61,183 nucleotides of DNA from Acetobacteraceae bacterium (GTDB lineage: Bacteria > Pseudomonadota > Alphaproteobacteria > Acetobacterales > Acetobacteraceae): the NCBI GenBank assembly GCA_947371015.1, contig CANBNK010000018.1, positions 1 through 61,183 of the forward strand. Reading direction: 5' to 3'. Within the stretch, counting starts at the first letter, position 1. Each line of letters starts with the position of its first letter. Under the pieces are notes generated by a model. That model was not told the DNA's origin and searched no databases. It saw only the letters and a program-made list of their open reading frames with translations. This document shows positions 20,393 through 30,292 of this stretch, piece by piece. Both the position numbers and the translations under genes were made by a program.

Positions 20393-21193
20393 ATGGCGCT
20401 CAACGCCCAGCAGATGAAGCAATTCGAGGAAGAAGGCTGGCTGTTCTTCCCCGAGGCCTTCGGCCCCGAGGAAACTGCCCTGCTGCGGACCGAGGCCGAA
20501 AGCATCTACGCCCAGCAGCGCGAGGAAGTCTGGCGCGAGAAGTCCGGCGCCCCGCGCACCGCCTTCGCTGCCCATCTGTACAACGAGGCCTTCGCCATCC
20601 TCGGCCGCCACCCGCGGCTGATAAAGCCCGTCGAACAGTTGTTCGGCGAACAACTCTACATGCACCAGTACAAGATCAACGCGAAGGCGGCTTTTACGGG
20701 CGATGTCTGGCAGTGGCACCAGGATTACGGCACCTGGCTGCGCGACGACGGCATGCCCGAGCCGCGCGCCATGAACATCGCGGTCTTCATGGACGAGGTG
20801 ATGCCGATCAACGGCCCGCTGATGCTGATCCCGCGCAGCCAGCACCAGGGCAACCTGGCAGCCTCGCACGACACCTCCACCACGTCGTATCCCTTGTGGA
20901 CCATCAATGACGACGTGGTGACCAAGCTGGTGGGCGGGGGCGGGATCGTGGCGCCCACCGGCAAGGCCGGCGGCGTGTTGATGTTCCACGGCAACCTGGT
21001 GCATGGCAGCGCGCCCAACATCACGCCCTATCCGCGCAAGATCGTCTATCTGACGCTCAACGCGTGCTCGAACTACATCCGCACACCGACGCGGAAGGAG
21101 TGGATCGCGCATACCGACTTCACGCCGATTGTGCCGTGCGATGACGGTGCGCTGCTGGACCATGCGCGCCGGTACCGGCAGGCGGCGGAATAG
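20393..21193 (+). CDS. Phytanoyl-CoA dioxygenase (PhyH) family protein
   Basis: A 266-residue 2-oxoglutarate/Fe(II) oxygenase. The HxD motif is in WQWHQDYGTW (H109, D111), the distal histidine is H204 (NLVHGS) and R215 is the likely 2-oxoglutarate anchor. The layout follows PhyH and ectoine-hydroxylase relatives, including NGPLMLIPRSQHQG. The gene has a GGAGGACAGGTCC ribosome region before its ATG. It is monocistronic, starting divergently from the Bug receptor. Substrate unknown; no ectoine genes are nearby. Confidence 0.9.
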   Translation: MALNAQQMKQFEEEGWLFFPEAFGPEETALLRTEAESIYAQQREEVWREKSGAPRTAFAAHLYNEAFAILGRHPRLIKPVEQLFGEQLYMHQYKINAKAAFTGDVWQWHQDYGTWLRDDGMPEPRAMNIAVFMDEVMPINGPLMLIPRSQHQGNLAASHDTSTTSYPLWTINDDVVTKLVGGGGIVAPTGKAGGVLMFHGNLVHGSAPNITPYPRKIVYLTLNACSNYIRTPTRKEWIAHTDFTPIVPCDDGALLDHARRYRQAAE

Positions 21194-21240
21194 GGTAGGG
21201 GCGCCTTGGCGGCGTTCCCCACTCGTTCTATATCAGCGGG

Positions 21241-23439
21241 GTGAACGCCCCAGCCCCCGCTCCAGCCGACTACCTCTCCCGCCTGAACCCGGAGCAGCGC
21301 GAAGCCGTCGAGACCCTCGACGGCCCGCTGCTGGTGCTGGCCGGCGCCGGCACCGGCAAGACCCGGGTGCTGACCACGCGCTTCGCCCACCTGCTGAAGA
21401 CCGGCAAGGCCTGGCCCGGCCAAGTGCTCAGCGTCACCTTCACCAACAAGGCCGCGCGGGAGATGCGGGAGCGCGTCGCCGCCATCATCGGCCAGCCCGC
21501 CGATGGCCTCTGGCTCGGCACTTTCCACGCGCTCTGCGCCCGCATGCTGCGCCGCCACGCGGAGCTGGTCGGGCTGACCAGCAGCTTCACCATCCTGGAT
21601 TCGGATGACCAATTGCGCCTGCTGAAGCAGGTGATGGACGCCGCCGGCGTGGACCTCAAGCGCTGGCCGGCGCCCGGCCTGATGGCGGTGATCCAGCGCT
21701 GGAAGGACCGCGGCATCGTGCCGGGCAAGGTCACGCCGGCCGAGGACAGCGACTACGCCAACAACCGCGCCCATGCCTTGTACGCCGCCTATCAGGACCG
21801 GCTGAAGCAGCTCAACACCGCCGATTTCGGCGACCTGATGCTGCATGTGGTGGAGATACTGAAGAACCACCCGGACGTGCTGGCCGACTGGCACCGGCGC
21901 TTTCGCTATATCCTGGTGGACGAATACCAGGACACCAACCTGGTGCAGTACTACTGGCTCCGCCTGCTGGCCCAGGGCCACAAGAACATCTGCTGCGTGG
22001 GTGACGACGACCAGAGCATCTACTCCTGGCGCGGCGCCGAGATCGAAAACATCCTGCGTTTTGAGAAAGACTTCGAGAACGCCCGCATCGTCCGGCTGGA
22101 AGCCAATTACCGTTCCACCAAGCCCATCCTTGGCGCTGCCGCCGGGCTGATCGCGCGCAACACCGGCCGACTGGGCAAGACGCTGCGACCCGGCCGCCAC
22201 GACGCCGAGGGCGACAAGGTCCGCGTCGTCTCGCTGTGGGACAGCGAGGAGGAAGCCCGCATGGTCGGCGACCGGATCGAGCAGGCTCGCCGCGCCGGCC
22301 AGAACCTGGCGGAGGTCGCCATCCTGGTCCGCGCCGGCTTCCAGACCCGCAGCTTCGAGGAGCGGATGATCACGCTCGGGCTGCCCTACCGCGTGGTCGG
22401 CGGCCTGCGTTTTTATGAGCGCGCCGAGATCCGCGACGCGCTGGCTTACCTGCGCGTGCTGGCGCAACCCGCCGACGACCTGGCCTTCGAGCGCATCGTC
22501 AACACCCCCAAGCGCGGTCTGGGCGACACCACGCTGAAGGCGATGCACGACCTGGCCCGCAGCGAAAACATCCCGCTGATCGCCGCCGCCTGGCAATTGC
22601 TGCCGAGCATGCGCCCGAAGCCGCGCCAGGCACTCACAGAACTGCTGCAAGGCTTCGCCCGCTGGCGCGAGATGCTGGGCAAGGACGGCCATGTCGTGGT
22701 CGCCGCCACGCTGCTGGATGAGAGCGGCTACACCGACATGTGGAAGCAGGACAAATCGCCGGAAGCCCCGGGGCGCCTGGACAACCTGAAGGAGTTCGTC
22801 CGCGCGCTCGGCGAGTTCGAAAACCTTTCCGGGTTTCTCGACCACACCGCGCTGGTGATGGAGAACGAGGAAAACGCCACCGCCGAAAAGCTGTCCATGA
22901 TGACGCTGCACGCGGCGAAGGGGCTGGAGTTCGACATGGTCTTCCTGCCGGGCTGGGAGGAAGGCCTGTTCCCCAGCCAGCGCAGCATGGATGAGGGCGG
23001 CGAGAAGGCGTTGGAGGAAGAACGCCGCCTCGCCTATGTCGGCATCACCCGTGGGCGAAAGCACGTCATCATCAGCTGCGCCGCCAATCGCCGCATCTAC
23101 GGCAACTGGACCAGCAGCATCCCCAGCCGCTTCATCGACGAGTTGCCGCCCGAGCATGTGGAAGTGGAAGGCGGCGCCCGGCCCCGCGCCGCCGAACAGC
23201 CCAGCATGTTCAACGCCGCACCGATGTTCGCCCGCCGCCCCCGTGTCATCGAGGCGCCCGCCTGGGACGTTAAGGAGCGCGCGCCGCGGCCGGATGCCAT
23301 CAAGGTGGGCCAGCGCGTCTTCCACATGAAATTCGGCAACGGCAACGTCATTGCCGTGGACGACGACAAGTTGGATATCGAGTTCGACAAGGCCGGCACC
23401 AAGCGCGTGCTGGACCGCTTCGTGGAGAAAGTTGGATGA
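21241..23439 (+). CDS. uvrD: UvrD/PcrA-type ATP-dependent DNA helicase
   Basis: A 732-residue superfamily 1 helicase. Motif I AGAGTGKT is at 34-41, motif Ia follows as TFTNKAAREM, motif II DEYQDT lies near 227, then DDQSIYSWRGA, LEANYRS, a TLHAAKGLEF motif and the LAYVGITRG motif. The C-terminal 45 residues (VGQRVFHMKFGNGNV onward) form the Tudor-like domain found in PcrA/UvrD that contacts RNA polymerase. It unwinds DNA in repair and replication. The start is GTG. Its stop overlaps the prmA start as ATGA. Confidence 0.95.
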   Translation: MNAPAPAPADYLSRLNPEQREAVETLDGPLLVLAGAGTGKTRVLTTRFAHLLKTGKAWPGQVLSVTFTNKAAREMRERVAAIIGQPADGLWLGTFHALCARMLRRHAELVGLTSSFTILDSDDQLRLLKQVMDAAGVDLKRWPAPGLMAVIQRWKDRGIVPGKVTPAEDSDYANNRAHALYAAYQDRLKQLNTADFGDLMLHVVEILKNHPDVLADWHRRFRYILVDEYQDTNLVQYYWLRLLAQGHKNICCVGDDDQSIYSWRGAEIENILRFEKDFENARIVRLEANYRSTKPILGAAAGLIARNTGRLGKTLRPGRHDAEGDKVRVVSLWDSEEEARMVGDRIEQARRAGQNLAEVAILVRAGFQTRSFEERMITLGLPYRVVGGLRFYERAEIRDALAYLRVLAQPADDLAFERIVNTPKRGLGDTTLKAMHDLARSENIPLIAAAWQLLPSMRPKPRQALTELLQGFARWREMLGKDGHVVVAATLLDESGYTDMWKQDKSPEAPGRLDNLKEFVRALGEFENLSGFLDHTALVMENEENATAEKLSMMTLHAAKGLEFDMVFLPGWEEGLFPSQRSMDEGGEKALEEERRLAYVGITRGRKHVIISCAANRRIYGNWTSSIPSRFIDELPPEHVEVEGGARPRAAEQPSMFNAAPMFARRPRVIEAPAWDVKERAPRPDAIKVGQRVFHMKFGNGNVIAVDDDKLDIEFDKAGTKRVLDRFVEKVG

Positions 23440-24386
23440 TGTCGTCCGATGACTGGAGCGCCGCAGGCGGCGGAGGTCTGAATCGGCCGGCCAGCTACTT
23501 GTCAAAGCGCCGCGCCGAACCGCTGGAGGCCGTCTGGGTCGAGTTGCTGCCGGAGGACGCGCTGGAAGCCTTCGAGGCCGCCTTCCTGCAAAGCTGCAAC
23601 ACCGTCGGCTTCTTCAAGGACGACGACACCGAGACCTGGCGCGTGGAAGGCGTGCGCGAACAGGGCGCCAATGCCGAGGCGCTGGCTGCCGGCATCGCCA
23701 TCGCCGCCGTGGTCAGCGGCATCGAAATGCCGGAAATCCACGCCGCGCCGGTGGAAGCCGATGGCTGGCTGGCCCGCACGGTGGAGGCCTTCCCGGAACA
23801 GCCGATCGGGCAGACCTGGCTGGTCCGCCCGACCCACCTGCCCAACCCGCCCAGCTATGGCCGCACCGTGCTGGTACTGGATGCCGGCATCGCCTTCGGC
23901 TCCGGCGAGCATGAATCGACCCGCGGCTGCCTGATGGGCTTCGAGACCGTCGCCCGCCGCCGCAAGCCGCGCGGGCTGCTGGACCTTGGCTCGGGCAGCG
24001 GCATCCTTGCCCTGGCCGCGGCCCGCCGCCTGCGCCGCCCGGTGCTGGCCACGGACATCGACCCCTGGAGCGTCCGCGCGATTCGCGAGAACACCGTGCT
24101 GAACGGCCAGCAGCGCCTGGTGCGGGCCCAACTGGCCAATGGCTGGCAGCACCGCAGCCTGCGCGGCCGCAGCTACGACCTGGTCTTCGCCAATATCCTG
24201 GCCCGGCCGCTATGCAGCATGGCGCGGCAGATGGCGCTGCACCTGAAGCCCGGCGGCACCGCGATATTGGCCGGCCTGCTCGGCGTGCAGGTGCGGATGG
24301 TGCTGGCGGCGCATCGGCGCCAGGGCATGCGGTTGGAGCGGCGGATCAACCTGGGGCCGTGGTCGTCCCTGGTGCTGCGCAAGTAG
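23436..24386 (+). CDS. prmA: Ribosomal protein L11 methyltransferase-like protein
   Basis: A 316-residue SAM-dependent methyltransferase. The SAM loop LLDLGSGSGILALAAA lies near residues 181-196, preceded by AFGSGEHESTRGC and followed by VFANILARPL, all PrmA hallmarks. PrmA trimethylates ribosomal protein L11. The canonical GTGxHxTT motif is changed to GSGEHEST, common in alphaproteobacteria. It is translationally coupled to uvrD through an ATGA overlap. Confidence 0.9.
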   Translation: MMSSDDWSAAGGGGLNRPASYLSKRRAEPLEAVWVELLPEDALEAFEAAFLQSCNTVGFFKDDDTETWRVEGVREQGANAEALAAGIAIAAVVSGIEMPEIHAAPVEADGWLARTVEAFPEQPIGQTWLVRPTHLPNPPSYGRTVLVLDAGIAFGSGEHESTRGCLMGFETVARRRKPRGLLDLGSGSGILALAAARRLRRPVLATDIDPWSVRAIRENTVLNGQQRLVRAQLANGWQHRSLRGRSYDLVFANILARPLCSMARQMALHLKPGGTAILAGLLGVQVRMVLAAHRRQGMRLERRINLGPWSSLVLRK

Positions 24387-24448
24387 GCCCCTGTTGCGGT
24401 GCAGCGGCGGCGCGCTAGGCTGACCGCCTGCCGCCAGGGGTTCCCGCC

Positions 24449-25501
24449 ATGCGTTTCAGCAACTTCCTGTTCCCCGAAAGCCGCGACCCCGCGCTGGACG
24501 GCCAAGTCATCGCCGAAAGCGTGGCGGAAGCCAAGCTCTGCGACGCCCTGGGCTACGATGTCCTCTGGCTGGCCGAGCACCACTTCGACGGCAACTGCAT
24601 CTACATCGACCCCATCACCTTCGCCGCCGCGCTGTCGCAAGCCACGTCGCGCATCAAGCTGGGCTTCGCGGTGGCGCAGGTCTCCCTGCACCACCCGATT
24701 CGCCTGGCCGAGCAGATCAGCGTGCTGGACCACCTGACCGGCGGCCGCCTGATCGTCGGCCTCGGCCGCGGCACGGCGTACAACGTGTACGAATACCAGG
24801 GCTACGGGATCGATTGGCAGGAGGCCGGGCCGCGCTACGAGGAGGCCGAGACGATCATGCTCAAGGCCTGGACCAGCCCCGAAGGCTTCGAGTACCCGGG
24901 CAAGTTCTGGAACATCAAGGCGCCGGCGCTGCGCCCGGTGCCGCGCACGCTGCCGCACCCCTATGTGCTGCGCGCGGCGTCGTCCGAGGATGGCGCCCTG
25001 CACCTGGCGAAGCGCGGCCAGCCTTTCATGATGAACGTGCAGTCCATCGAGGTGACGCGCGATCGTCTCGCAAAATACCGCGCGGTGCTGGCGGAAGGCG
25101 GCCACGACGTGGCGGCCTGCCTGGCGGAGAGCTGGGTCTGGCGCAACATCGTGGTGGCCGAGACCGATGCCGAGGCCGAGCGCGTCGGCATCCCCGCCTT
25201 CGAGGCGATGCAGGAACAGCGCAAGGCCCTGCGGGAGCGTGTTTATGCCGAGCAGGGCGTGCGCATGGTGCAGGAAACCGCGCCCCCCGCCCGGGTGCAG
25301 GTGGACAAGGCGCTGATCTGCGGCAGCCCAGCGACCGTGGCGCAGAAGATTGCCGAGATCGACGCGACCGGGGTTGGCGGCGTCATCGGCAGCTTCCGGC
25401 TCGGCCCGATGCCGGCCGAGGTGGCGGCGAGGTCGCTCACGCTGTTCGCCGAGCAGGTGATGCCGCGCTTCCGGGCGCCGCTTGCAGCGGCGGCGCAGTA
25501 G
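24449..25501 (+). CDS. LLM class flavin-dependent oxidoreductase
   Basis: A 350-residue luciferase-like (bacterial TIM-barrel) flavoenzyme. The N-terminal WLAEHHFDGNCIYIDPITFA and LGFAVAQVSLHHPIRLAEQ stretches are family signatures, followed by the LTGGRLIVGLGRG loop that contacts FMN. Members oxidise alkanesulfonates, nitrilotriacetate, F420 substrates and others using FMNH2 or F420. A stem-loop starts at the stop codon. No reductase partner is adjacent. Substrate unknown. Confidence 0.92.
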   Translation: MRFSNFLFPESRDPALDGQVIAESVAEAKLCDALGYDVLWLAEHHFDGNCIYIDPITFAAALSQATSRIKLGFAVAQVSLHHPIRLAEQISVLDHLTGGRLIVGLGRGTAYNVYEYQGYGIDWQEAGPRYEEAETIMLKAWTSPEGFEYPGKFWNIKAPALRPVPRTLPHPYVLRAASSEDGALHLAKRGQPFMMNVQSIEVTRDRLAKYRAVLAEGGHDVAACLAESWVWRNIVVAETDAEAERVGIPAFEAMQEQRKALRERVYAEQGVRMVQETAPPARVQVDKALICGSPATVAQKIAEIDATGVGGVIGSFRLGPMPAEVAARSLTLFAEQVMPRFRAPLAAAAQ

Positions 25502-25520
25502 GCGCGGCTGGACCCGCGCC
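25501..25520 (+). terminator. Stem-loop at the end of the LLM oxidoreductase gene
   Basis: GGCGCGG (25501-25507) pairs with CCGCGCC (25514-25520) around a 6-base loop. The stem starts in the stop codon. No T-run follows, so its strength as a terminator is doubtful. Confidence 0.35.
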
Positions 25521-25546
25521 GGCGTAACGGCTAAGGCCGGCATCAA

Positions 25547-26704
25547 ATGCCCGTGCCCCTCGACTCCCCCTGTGTGCTGCAAGTGCTGCCCGCCCTGGCC
25601 GCGGGCGGGGTGGAGCGCGGCACGCTGGAGATGGCCGCCGCGCTGAAGGCGGTGGGCTGGCGCGCCATCGTGGCGTCCTCCGGCGGGCCGCTGGTGCCGG
25701 CGCTGGAGGCGCTGGGGGCGACCCATGTGACCCTGCCGCTGGCCAGCAAGAACCCGCTGACCATCTGGCGCAACGCTGCGGCGCTTGAGGCGCTGATCCT
25801 TAAGGAGCGGGTGGCGATCATCCACGCACGCTCGCGCGCCCCGGCCTGGTCCGCCTGGTTGGCGGCGCGGCGGACGGGGGCGCATTTCGTGACGACCTAT
25901 CACGGCACCTACAATGAGGACCTGCCGTTCAAGCGCCAGTACAACGCCATCATGGCGCAGGGCGAACGGGTGATAGCGATCAGCCAGTTTATCGCCCGGC
26001 ATATCCAGGAACGCCATGGCACGGATGCCCAGCGCATCCGCATCATCCCGCGCGGCGTCGACCCGACGCTGTTCGACCCCGCGGCGGTGACGCCGGAGCG
26101 GCTGGCCGCGCTGCGCAAGCAATGGCAACTGCCCGGCGACGCCAAGGTGGTGGTGCTGCCGGCCCGGCTGACCCGCTGGAAGGGCCAGGCCGTGCTGGTG
26201 GAAGCCCTGGCGCGGCTGCCGGAGAAGGTGGTGGCGGTGATGGTCGGGGCTGGCCGCCCGAAGTTCCGGCAGGAACTGCTGGACCTGGCCGGCAAGCTCG
26301 GCCTGGCTGACCGGGTGCGCCTGGTGGGCCATGTGGCCGACATGCCGGCTGCGCTGATGCTGGCCGACGTGGTGGTGCATGCCTCGACCGACCCGGAAGC
26401 CTTCGGGCGCACCGTGATCGAGGGCATGGCGATGGCGCGTCCGGTGCTGGCCGCCGACCTCGGCGCCCCGCCTGAAGTGGTGCGGCATGGCCAGAATGGC
26501 TGGCTGGTGCCGCCGGGCTTCCCGGAGGTTCTGGCCAACGCGATCGGGGTGGTCTTCGCCCTGCCGGAATCCGAGCGGCAACTGATCTGCGAGCGCGCCC
26601 GGGCCACGGTGCTGGCCAACTTCACCACCGAGGCAATGCAGCAGGCGACGCTGGACACCTACTGGGACCTGCTGCACCAGGCGGCACCCGCCGAGGCCGC
26701 CTGA
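25547..26704 (+). CDS. Glycosyltransferase family 4 protein
   Basis: A 385-residue GT-B fold enzyme. The N-terminal LPALAAGGVERGTLEMA stretch is typical of the family, and the C-terminal donor-binding EX7E motif reads EAFGRTVIEGMAMARP near residues 283-298. The start of the second domain is marked by ARLTRWKGQAVLVEAL. It transfers sugar from a nucleotide donor with retention and acts at the cytoplasmic membrane, probably in LPS core or O-chain assembly given the coupled GT9 gene. Its stop overlaps the next start as TGATG. Confidence 0.92.
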   Translation: MPVPLDSPCVLQVLPALAAGGVERGTLEMAAALKAVGWRAIVASSGGPLVPALEALGATHVTLPLASKNPLTIWRNAAALEALILKERVAIIHARSRAPAWSAWLAARRTGAHFVTTYHGTYNEDLPFKRQYNAIMAQGERVIAISQFIARHIQERHGTDAQRIRIIPRGVDPTLFDPAAVTPERLAALRKQWQLPGDAKVVVLPARLTRWKGQAVLVEALARLPEKVVAVMVGAGRPKFRQELLDLAGKLGLADRVRLVGHVADMPAALMLADVVVHASTDPEAFGRTVIEGMAMARPVLAADLGAPPEVVRHGQNGWLVPPGFPEVLANAIGVVFALPESERQLICERARATVLANFTTEAMQQATLDTYWDLLHQAAPAEAA

Positions 26705-27639
26705 TGCCGGGTGATACGCCCGTGGACGTGCCCAGGGACATCCTGGTCATCAAGCTGGCGTCGCTGGGCGATTTCGTGCAGGCCTTCGGGCCGTTCGCGG
26801 CCATTCGGGCGCATCATCCGGGCGCGCGGATCACGCTGCTGACCACGCCGCCCTATCGTGAGCTGGGCGAACGCTCGCCATGGTTCGACGCGGTGTGGAC
26901 CGGCGGCCGGCCGGGCTGGGGCGACCTCGGCGGGCTGTGGCGGCTGGCGCGCTTCCTCCGCGGCGGTGGCTTCGGGCGTGTCTATGACCTGCAGACCTCG
27001 TCGCGGTCTTCGCGCTATCGGTGGCTGTTGCCGGCGGGGGTGGAGTGGTCCGGCATCAGAGGCGGAAGCCACCCGCATCCCAACCCGCGGCGGGATTTCA
27101 TGCACACGTTGGAACGCCAGCGCGAGCAGCTGGAGATGGCCGGGATACGGGCTTTCCCGGCGCCGGCGCTGGACTGGCTGGACGCGGATATCTCGGCGCT
27201 GGGCTTGCCGGAGCGCTTCGGCGTGTTGGTCCCCGGCGCCTCGCCGACGCGGCCGGGCAAGCGCTGGTCGGTGGAGCGGTTCTGCGAGTTGGCCGCCGGG
27301 CTGGACCTGCCGGTGGCGGTGGTTGGCGGCAAGGCCGAGGCCGAGCTGGCTGCCAAGATCACGGCGCGGGTACCGGGCGCGGTGGACCTGACCGGGCGCA
27401 CCAGTTTCGCCGGGCTGGGCGCGGTGGCGCGGCGGGCGGCCTTCGCGGTGGGCAATGATACCGGGCCGACCCACATGATGGCCGCGGCGGGATGCCCGAC
27501 CCTGGCGCTGTTCGGCGATGAGAGCGACCCGGCACTGTGTGCCCCGCGTGGGCCGGTGGCGGCGGTGCTGCGCCAGGCGCCCTTGGCCGGGCTGGGCGTG
27601 GCCCAGGTGCGCCAGGCACTGGACGCACTGCGGGGTTGA
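26704..27639 (+). CDS. Glycosyltransferase family 9 (heptosyltransferase-like) protein
   Basis: A 311-residue ADP-heptose:LPS heptosyltransferase-like protein. It has the N-terminal ILVIKLASLGDFVQAFG motif, the LVPGASPTRPGKRWS loop and the C-terminal GNDTGPTHMMAAAGCPTLALFG motif that binds the donor. It should add heptose or a similar sugar to the LPS inner core on the cytoplasmic face. Translation is coupled to the upstream GT4 gene. Size is slightly shorter than WaaC/WaaF, which is common in alphaproteobacterial forms. Confidence 0.92.
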   Translation: MPGDTPVDVPRDILVIKLASLGDFVQAFGPFAAIRAHHPGARITLLTTPPYRELGERSPWFDAVWTGGRPGWGDLGGLWRLARFLRGGGFGRVYDLQTSSRSSRYRWLLPAGVEWSGIRGGSHPHPNPRRDFMHTLERQREQLEMAGIRAFPAPALDWLDADISALGLPERFGVLVPGASPTRPGKRWSVERFCELAAGLDLPVAVVGGKAEAELAAKITARVPGAVDLTGRTSFAGLGAVARRAAFAVGNDTGPTHMMAAAGCPTLALFGDESDPALCAPRGPVAAVLRQAPLAGLGVAQVRQALDALRG

Positions 27640-27889
27640 TCTGGGCGTTAAAGCCGAATGGATTCAAGGGTGTCTGTTTCGGACAAATCCCCCTCGGGTG
27701 GGCTGATCAGCCCGGCCCGGTTGGCGCCGCCGGTACAGGGCAGACGTCATCCACCAGCGACAGCGCCGGCTTCGGACAAATACCCGGCGCGCCAGGGCGG
27801 CATGCGGGGCGATGGCTGATGCGAATGGCAAAGAGCCCGCCGGCGCGCGCGCCAGGGTCATTAGAACATAACGGGAACTAAAGCAAAAA
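27640..27889. other. Convergent intergenic gap with direct repeats and a palindrome
   Basis: No convincing gene is visible here. The 11-mer TTCGGACAAAT occurs twice in direct orientation, at 27678-27688 and 27771-27781. A perfect 14-bp palindrome GGGCTGATCAGCCC lies at 27700-27713. A GAAC-N7-GAAC pair sits at 27864-27878 (see rejected items). Confidence 0.5.
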
Positions 27890-28177
27890 TCAAGCTTCCG
27901 CCTGGGCCACCACCGCCTGCATCTTGCTCTCCACCTCGCCCTGGATCACGCCCTTCACCAGGCGGAACAGCCAGGGCAGGGTCACTGTCACGGCGAGGGT
28001 CTCGGGGCCGAGGTCCACCACGGCGGTGACGCCCTTGCCGGAGAGCACCAGCCGGTCCTCCCCCTTCCAGGCGCTGAACAGGCCGTAGAGGTCGGCATCC
28101 TCGGCCAGGCGGGCGCAGGCTTCGCGCAGCCTTTCGGGGGAGGCGGCATGGGTACGCGAGAGCTGGATATCGGCCAT
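27890..28177 (-). CDS. Putative polyhydroxyalkanoic acid system protein (PHA_gran_rgn-like)
   Basis: A 95-residue protein. The pattern fits the small PHA-granule-associated family: an N-terminal strand [11 protein letters not shown], a helix of alternating acidic residues with [21 protein letters not shown], and a C-terminal [24 protein letters not shown]. The family is linked with polyhydroxyalkanoate granules; direct evidence for function is limited. It is divergent from thrS with a 109-base gap. No PHA synthase gene is in the window. Confidence 0.75.
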   Translation of the reverse strand: MADIQLSRTHAASPERLREACARLAEDADLYGLFSAWKGEDRLVLSGKGVTAVVDLGPETLAVTVTLPWLFRLVKGVIQGEVESKMQAVVAQAEA

Positions 28178-28286
28178 GGCTGGCAGCCTTCGCCCCCCGC
28201 AGGGCAGCCGTCAACCACGCGCGCTTGACGCAACCACCCCCGCACGCCCATTTTCCGCGCCCTTGCAGCCGAAAGAGCCTTGTCCA

Positions 28287-30218
28287 ATGCCAGCGATCAC
28301 CCTGCCAGACGGCTCCGTTCGTCAGTTCGACGGCGCCGTGACCGGCACCGAGATCGCCGCCGCCATTGGCCCCGGCCTGGCAAAGGCGGCGTTGGCCATG
28401 GACGTGGATGGCGCGACGCGCGACCTCTCGACCCGGCTGGAGGTGGACGCCGCGGTGCGCTTCATCACCCGCAAGGATGAGCTGGCGCTGGAGATGATCC
28501 GCCACGACGCCGCCCATGTGCTGGCCGAGGCGGTGCAGGCGCTGTACCCGGGCACCCAGGTGACGATCGGGCCAAGCATCGAGAACGGCTTCTACTACGA
28601 CTTCGCCCGCAACGAGCCGTTCACGCCCGAGGACTTCCCGGCCATCGAGGCCAAGATGCGGGAGATCGTGGCGCGCAACAGCCCGTTCATCCGCAGCGTG
28701 CTGCCGCGGGACGAGGCCAGCCAGTTCTTCCTGGACAAGGGCGAGAAGTACAAGGCGGAGCTGATCCACGACCTGCCGGCGGACCAGGAGATCAGCCTGT
28801 ATTCGCAGGGCGAGTGGATCGACCTGTGCCGCGGCCCGCATATGCGCGGCACCGGCGATATCGGCACGGCGTTCAAGCTGATGAAGGTGGCCGGGGCCTA
28901 TTGGCGCGGCGACCACCGCAACGCCATGCTGTCGCGCATCTACGGCACCGCCTGGCGTGACCAGAAGGAACTGGACGCCCACCTGTTGCAGATCGAGGAG
29001 GCGGAGAAGCGCGACCACCGCCGGATCGGCAAGGAAATGGGCCTGTTCCACCTGCAGGAAGAAGCCACCGGCAGCGTGTTCTGGCACCCCAAGGGCTGGA
29101 AGCTGTACCGCAAGCTGGAGGACTTCATGCGCCGCCGGCTGGACGCGACCGGCTACCAGGAGGTGAAGACCCCTCAGGTGCTGGACCGCAAGCTGTGGGA
29201 AGCCAGCGGCCACTGGGAAAACTACCGCAAGAACATGTTCATGGCGACGGTGGAGGACAAGGACGAGGCGCATCGTGCCCTGGCCCTGAAGCCGATGAAC
29301 TGCCCCTGCCACGTGCTGATCTTCAACCACGGCCTGCGCAGCTACCGCGAGTTGCCGCTGCGCATGGCCGAGTTCGGCGCCTGCCATCGGTATGAGCCGA
29401 GCGGGGCGCTGCACGGCATCATGCGGGTCCGCGCCTTCACCCAGGACGACGCGCATATCTTCTGCGAGGAAGGCCAGATTGCCGATGAGACGGTGCGCTT
29501 CGTCGCGCTGCTCTCGGCGATCTACAAGGATCTGGGGTTCGAGAGCTTCCGGGTGAAGTTCTCCGACCGGCCGGCGACGCGCGCCGGCAGCGACGATGTC
29601 TGGGACCGGGCCGAGGGCGCGCTGAAGGACGCCTGCGCCATCGCCGGCGTGGCCTATGAGCTGAACCCGGGGGAGGGCGCCTTCTACGGCCCGAAGCTGG
29701 AGTTCGTGCTGCGCGACGCGATCGGGCGGGACTGGCAGTGCGGCACCCTGCAGGTGGATTTCGTGCTGCCGGAGCGGCTGGACGCGGAATATGTCGGTGA
29801 GGATGGCACCCGCCAGCGCCCGGTCATGCTGCACCGGGCGATCCTGGGCAGCTTCGAGCGTTTCCTCGGCATTCTGATCGAGCAGCATGCCGGGCGCTTC
29901 CCGCTGTGGCTGGCGCCGGTGCAGGTGGTGGTGACGACCATCGTCAGCGACGCCGACGACTTCGCCCGCGAAGCCGCCGCCGCGTTGCAGAAGACCGGGC
30001 TGGATGTGGCGCTGGACCTGCGGAACGAGAAGATCAATCGCAAGGTGGCGGACCACATCGCCCAGCGCGTGCCGGTGCTGGCGGTGGTCGGCCGGCGGGA
30101 GGCGGAGGAGCGCAGCCTGGTGCTGCGCCGGCTGCCGGGGCGGGACCAGGTGACGCTGCCGCTGGCCGAGGCGGTGGCGCTGCTGCGGGCCGAGGCGACC
30201 CCGCCAGACATGGTGTGA
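28287..30218 (+). CDS. thrS: Threonine--tRNA ligase
   Basis: A 643-residue class II synthetase that charges tRNA-Thr. Domains are TGS (about 1-60), the editing domain with HDAAH and DLCRGPH, the catalytic core and the anticodon-binding domain (after about residue 540). Zinc ligands are C339 (MNCPCH), the histidine of TQDDAH and the histidine of VMLHRAI. Length equals E. coli ThrRS (642). The start at 28287 is chosen by the TGS domain. An IF3 gene follows, as in many bacteria. Confidence 0.97.
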   Translation: MPAITLPDGSVRQFDGAVTGTEIAAAIGPGLAKAALAMDVDGATRDLSTRLEVDAAVRFITRKDELALEMIRHDAAHVLAEAVQALYPGTQVTIGPSIENGFYYDFARNEPFTPEDFPAIEAKMREIVARNSPFIRSVLPRDEASQFFLDKGEKYKAELIHDLPADQEISLYSQGEWIDLCRGPHMRGTGDIGTAFKLMKVAGAYWRGDHRNAMLSRIYGTAWRDQKELDAHLLQIEEAEKRDHRRIGKEMGLFHLQEEATGSVFWHPKGWKLYRKLEDFMRRRLDATGYQEVKTPQVLDRKLWEASGHWENYRKNMFMATVEDKDEAHRALALKPMNCPCHVLIFNHGLRSYRELPLRMAEFGACHRYEPSGALHGIMRVRAFTQDDAHIFCEEGQIADETVRFVALLSAIYKDLGFESFRVKFSDRPATRAGSDDVWDRAEGALKDACAIAGVAYELNPGEGAFYGPKLEFVLRDAIGRDWQCGTLQVDFVLPERLDAEYVGEDGTRQRPVMLHRAILGSFERFLGILIEQHAGRFPLWLAPVQVVVTTIVSDADDFAREAAAALQKTGLDVALDLRNEKINRKVADHIAQRVPVLAVVGRREAEERSLVLRRLPGRDQVTLPLAEAVALLRAEATPPDMV

Positions 30219-30281
30219 CATGGCAGTTGCGCCCGGGGCAGGCCGGGCGCATGCTTGTCCATTATTCGTTGAAACTTCGAT

Positions 30282-30286
30282 AGGAG
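30282..30286 (+). promoter_or_regulatory. Ribosome binding site deciding the infC start
   Basis: AGGAG at 30282-30286 is 6 bases before an in-frame ATA (30293) and 21 bases before the first in-frame ATG (30308). The spacing supports the ATA as the start. There is no other good Shine-Dalgarno before the ATG. Confidence 0.65.
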
Positions 30287-30292
30287 ATACCC

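Noticed and set aside
21073-23505. 810-codon minus-strand open frame
   Set aside because: Antisense to uvrD; composition and lack of motifs mark it as a shadow.
24173-26677. 834-codon minus-strand open frame
   Set aside because: It crosses three well-supported plus-strand genes (prmA end, LLM enzyme, GT4) and has biased antisense composition.
27864-27878. GAAC-N7-GAAC, the alphaproteobacterial LexA-box spacing
   Set aside because: It lies between two convergent gene ends with no start codon downstream on either strand, and an 8-base motif of this composition is expected about once by chance in a window this size.
27861-30221. 786-codon minus-strand open frame
   Set aside because: Antisense to thrS; repeats of His, Gln and Arg typical of shadows.
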